Positions 30,743 to 30,759 of a stretch of 30,759 nt of DNA are shown here, one piece after another. Position numbers and translations under genes: made by a program. The DNA lies in assembly GCA_012798235.1 (NCBI GenBank), contig JAAZNP010000015.1, forward strand, positions 1-30,759, read 5' to 3'. Positions within the stretch are counted from its first letter, which is position 1. Every line of letters begins with the position of its first letter. The notes under the pieces are model-generated. The model was given only the letters and a program-made list of their open reading frames with translations. It did no database searches and was not told the origin of the DNA. Origin of the DNA: Parcubacteria group bacterium. Lineage in GTDB: Bacteria > Patescibacteriota > Minisyncoccia > UBA6257.

Positions 30743-30759
30743 ACAAAAAATGATATAAA

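Overview
The window is an AT-rich, very compact stretch in which every gene I can support lies on the minus strand, so transcription runs from high to low coordinates. It looks like a Patescibacteria (Candidate Phyla Radiation) genome, probably a Parcubacteria-like lineage. The evidence is: no rpmD (L30) gene between rpsE and rplO; small proteins such as a 99-aa MscL; a DUF5652-type membrane protein; an archaeal-type AMP phosphorylase; and start codons that almost never have a Shine-Dalgarno motif. TGA serves as a normal stop (fusA, DUF763 gene, prs), so this is not the UGA-glycine code of Gracilibacteria/Absconditabacteria. No tRNA, rRNA, CRISPR array or transposase gene was seen.

Layout in transcription order. 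(1) 30742 to 20177: ddl, DUF3307, arfB, an M23 peptidase, mscL, a Gmad2/GerMN protein, pcm, DUF5652, ppa, rsmE, glyA, prs, AMP phosphorylase, uppP. This is a mixed envelope, translation-rescue and nucleotide-metabolism group with gaps of a few bases or overlaps. (2) 20205 to 19725: a four-helix membrane protein with its own promoter-like sequence, closed by a strong hairpin terminator. (3) 19699 to 17913: a DUF763 protein overlapping an M50 site-2 protease by ATGA. (4) The str operon rpsL-rpsG-fusA, with a clear promoter. (5) tuf-rpsJ with a second clear promoter, followed by a terminator-like hairpin. (6) The S10-spc cluster: rplC-rplD-rplW-rplB-rpsS-rplV-rpsC-rplP-rpmC-rpsQ-rplN-rplX-rplE-rpsZ-rpsH-rplF-rplR-rpsE-rplO-secY-adk-map. 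(7) A COG2426 membrane protein, tpiA, and the start of an unidentified membrane-anchored protein cut by the window edge.

Most genes are ordinary housekeeping genes. The noteworthy signals are mainly between genes or in one broken gene. adk carries an in-frame TAA in its zinc LID while the rest of the frame stays intact. A 143-bp element with 19-bp perfect terminal inverted repeats and a 4-bp target duplication sits exactly between the fusA stop codon and the tuf -35 box. Two hairpin-rich insertions split ribosomal-protein genes that are normally adjacent (rplV/rpsC and rpsZ/rpsH). I do not see a recognisable defence or new enzymatic system. The DUF763/M50 pair and the AMP phosphorylase/PRPP synthetase pair are the least understood gene-level associations.
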